A stretch of DNA of 6,504 bases, taken from positions 1-6,504 of the forward strand of contig JAFUXX010000068.1 of assembly GCA_017476965.1 (NCBI GenBank), written 5' to 3'. Shown in pieces: positions 5,708-6,504 of the stretch. Below the pieces are notes generated by a model. That model did no database searches, was not told where the DNA came from, and worked only from the letters and a program-made list of their open reading frames with translations. The DNA is from Kiritimatiellia bacterium. Its GTDB lineage: Bacteria > Verrucomicrobiota > Kiritimatiellia > RFP12 > UBA3636. Positions within the stretch are counted from its first letter, which is position 1. Every line of letters begins with the position of its first letter. Both the position numbers and the translations under genes were made by a program.

Positions 5708-6504
5708 TGCCGCTCCTCCGTTTCCGCGGCGTCGCCGGCGAGCGCGCCGAGCCTGCGTTCCTGCGTTTCGAGCCAGGCGGACCCGGCGAGGTCCTTCGCG
5801 GGCGAGTCGAGGAAAATTTCCCCGAGCCCGTGGCGCAGCGCCTTTCCCGGCCCCGGCGGCCAGAAAACGTTGGCGCGGATGGCGCGGATGGCCGCGCGGG
5901 CGGTGTCGAGGAACGTCCCGGCGTGTTCCGCGATGCAGAAACCCTTGGGTTTGCCGTTCGCGTTCTTCAGGCCGAAAACGCCGCTCGTGGCGGAGTCCGC
6001 CGTCTTGCCGAGAACGACGTAGCAGTATTCGGCGACGTTGCCGCGGAACGGCGCGGGGAGGGTCAGGTCGTCCGGCGGCGTCCACGCTTCGAGGCAGCGC
6101 CCGTAGAGCGGCAGCTGCACGGAGAGGACCCTGCGCGGGGCGTACGAGTCGCCGGGTTTTTGCGTCATGGGCAGGCCGAGGGCCGCGGCGTGGGAGAGGT
6201 GTGCCGCGCCGCCTTTCACGACGTGGCCGGAGGCGTCCTTCTTGTCGTCCCACGTCTTGTAGTCGACGAGCCGGTAGCCGACGCCTTCCTTGTAGTCCAC
6301 GCGGTCGACGGCGAATTTGACGACGACGTCCGCGTCGCCTTCGCCCTCGAACGGGCGGGCCTTGCCGGACAGCTCCGGCCGCGCGGCCACGTTCCAGCCG
6401 TCCTGCGCCCATTGCGCCTGTATCGGGGCGAAGGAGAGTATCCGCTTGCGCGCGGCGGCGAGCTGGAGGCGCACGTTGGCGCCGCGCGGCGCGCCGGATC
6501 CGCC
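5704..6504 (-). CDS. addB: AddB-like PD-(D/E)XK exonuclease subunit, C-terminal part (5' end outside window)
   Basis: The frame is open to the right edge, so only the last 266 residues are seen; the true start lies beyond the window. The visible part is a RecB/AddB-type nuclease domain: an AVDRVD stretch (first metal-binding Asp, codon 6304-6306), then LVDYKT with the D-x-K pair (Asp 6262-6264, Lys 6256-6258), then QLPLY matching the family's Q-x-x-x-Y motif (Gln 6115-6117, Tyr 6103-6105). AddB proteins pair with an AddA helicase to resect double-strand DNA ends in the cytoplasm; any inactive helicase and Chi-binding parts would be upstream and are not visible. The tail holds an FWPPGP segment where classical AddB proteins have an iron-sulfur cysteine cluster; no such cluster is present. 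The stop TGA overlaps the next gene's ATG, which supports co-translation. The nuclease family is secure. The AddB name rests on gene order and on the partner. Confidence 0.8.
   Translation of the reverse strand, partial: GGSGAPRGANVRLQLAAARKRILSFAPIQAQWAQDGWNVAARPELSGKARPFEGEGDADVVVKFAVDRVDYKEGVGYRLVDYKTWDDKKDASGHVVKGGAAHLSHAAALGLPMTQKPGDSYAPRRVLSVQLPLYGRCLEAWTPPDDLTLPAPFRGNVAEYCYVVLGKTADSATSGVFGLKNANGKPKGFCIAEHAGTFLDTARAAIRAIRANVFWPPGPGKALRHGLGEIFLDSPAKDLAGSAWLETQERRLGALAGDAAETEERQ
5715..5719 (-). promoter_or_regulatory. Strong Shine-Dalgarno for addA, inside addB
   Basis: Read on the minus strand, GGAGG lies seven bases before the ATG at 5707-5705, within the sequence CGGAGGAG. This spacing is near ideal and decides the addA start. 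Since addB ends four bases into addA (ATGA at 5704-5707), the site permits both independent initiation and re-initiation by ribosomes finishing addB, which suits two subunits of one complex. Confidence 0.75.

Noticed and set aside
1859..6022. Very long plus-strand open frame (1387 codons) crossing the hydrolase start, the spacer and both repair genes
   Set aside because: It spans two unrelated genes and an intergenic region, has Arg/Gly/Ala-biased composition and no motifs. Lack of stops is explained by GC-rich codons on the opposite strand.
5708..6412. Upstream extension of the helicase frame to 6412
   Set aside because: This stretch is an out-of-frame reading of the addB nuclease domain, Arg-rich and motif-free. 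The ATG at 5707 has the Shine-Dalgarno and precedes Walker A directly.
1..6504. Anti-phage defence system centred on the helicase-nuclease
   Set aside because: Motif content, two-gene overlap and dual nuclease domains fit housekeeping AddAB recombination. No defence-specific partner is seen, and the neighbouring gene is a glycoside hydrolase.

Overview
The window is a strongly GC-rich bacterial segment with all recognisable genes on the minus strand, so transcription runs from high to low coordinates. The dense coding, GC-rich third positions, secreted lipoprotein-type glycoside hydrolase and Q-motif-less AddA-like helicase suggest a high-GC free-living or gut bacterium. A PVC-type lineage (Kiritimatiellae, Lentisphaerae or Verrucomicrobia) is my best guess, but there is no rRNA or marker gene here to settle it.

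Right part (2444-6504): two overlapping genes of an AddAB-type recombination nuclease. The first (5704-6504) enters from beyond the right edge. Only its C-terminal 266 residues are visible, and they carry a complete-looking PD-(D/E)XK nuclease core of AddB type. Its stop codon overlaps the start of the second gene by four bases (ATGA), and a strong Shine-Dalgarno lies inside the first gene. The second gene (2444-5707) encodes a 1087-residue UvrD/RecB-like (AddA-like) helicase with SF1 motifs from Walker A to motif VI and its own C-terminal PD-(D/E)XK nuclease. Together they should form a dual-nuclease complex that resects double-strand breaks to load recombinase.

Middle (2158-2443): a 286-base spacer. 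It holds a terminator-like hairpin with a T7 run just past the helicase gene, a TATAAT hexamer, and a strong hairpin at the predicted 5' end of the next transcript.

Left part (46-2157): an independent gene for a secreted lipoprotein-like clan GH-A glycoside hydrolase. It has a lipobox, a six-residue tandem-repeat linker, a TIM barrel with both catalytic glutamates, an apparent GATase/ThuA-like alpha/beta domain inserted between barrel strands 7 and 8, and a C-terminal beta domain. It has no evident functional tie to AddAB.

The last 45 bases at the left edge hold at most the first codons of another gene. I see no tRNA, rRNA, CRISPR array, insertion sequence or phage gene. The long plus-strand open frames antisense to these genes look like by-products of GC-rich codon use. 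The most unusual item is the domain-inserted glycoside hydrolase; the rest is a lineage-variant form of a known repair system.
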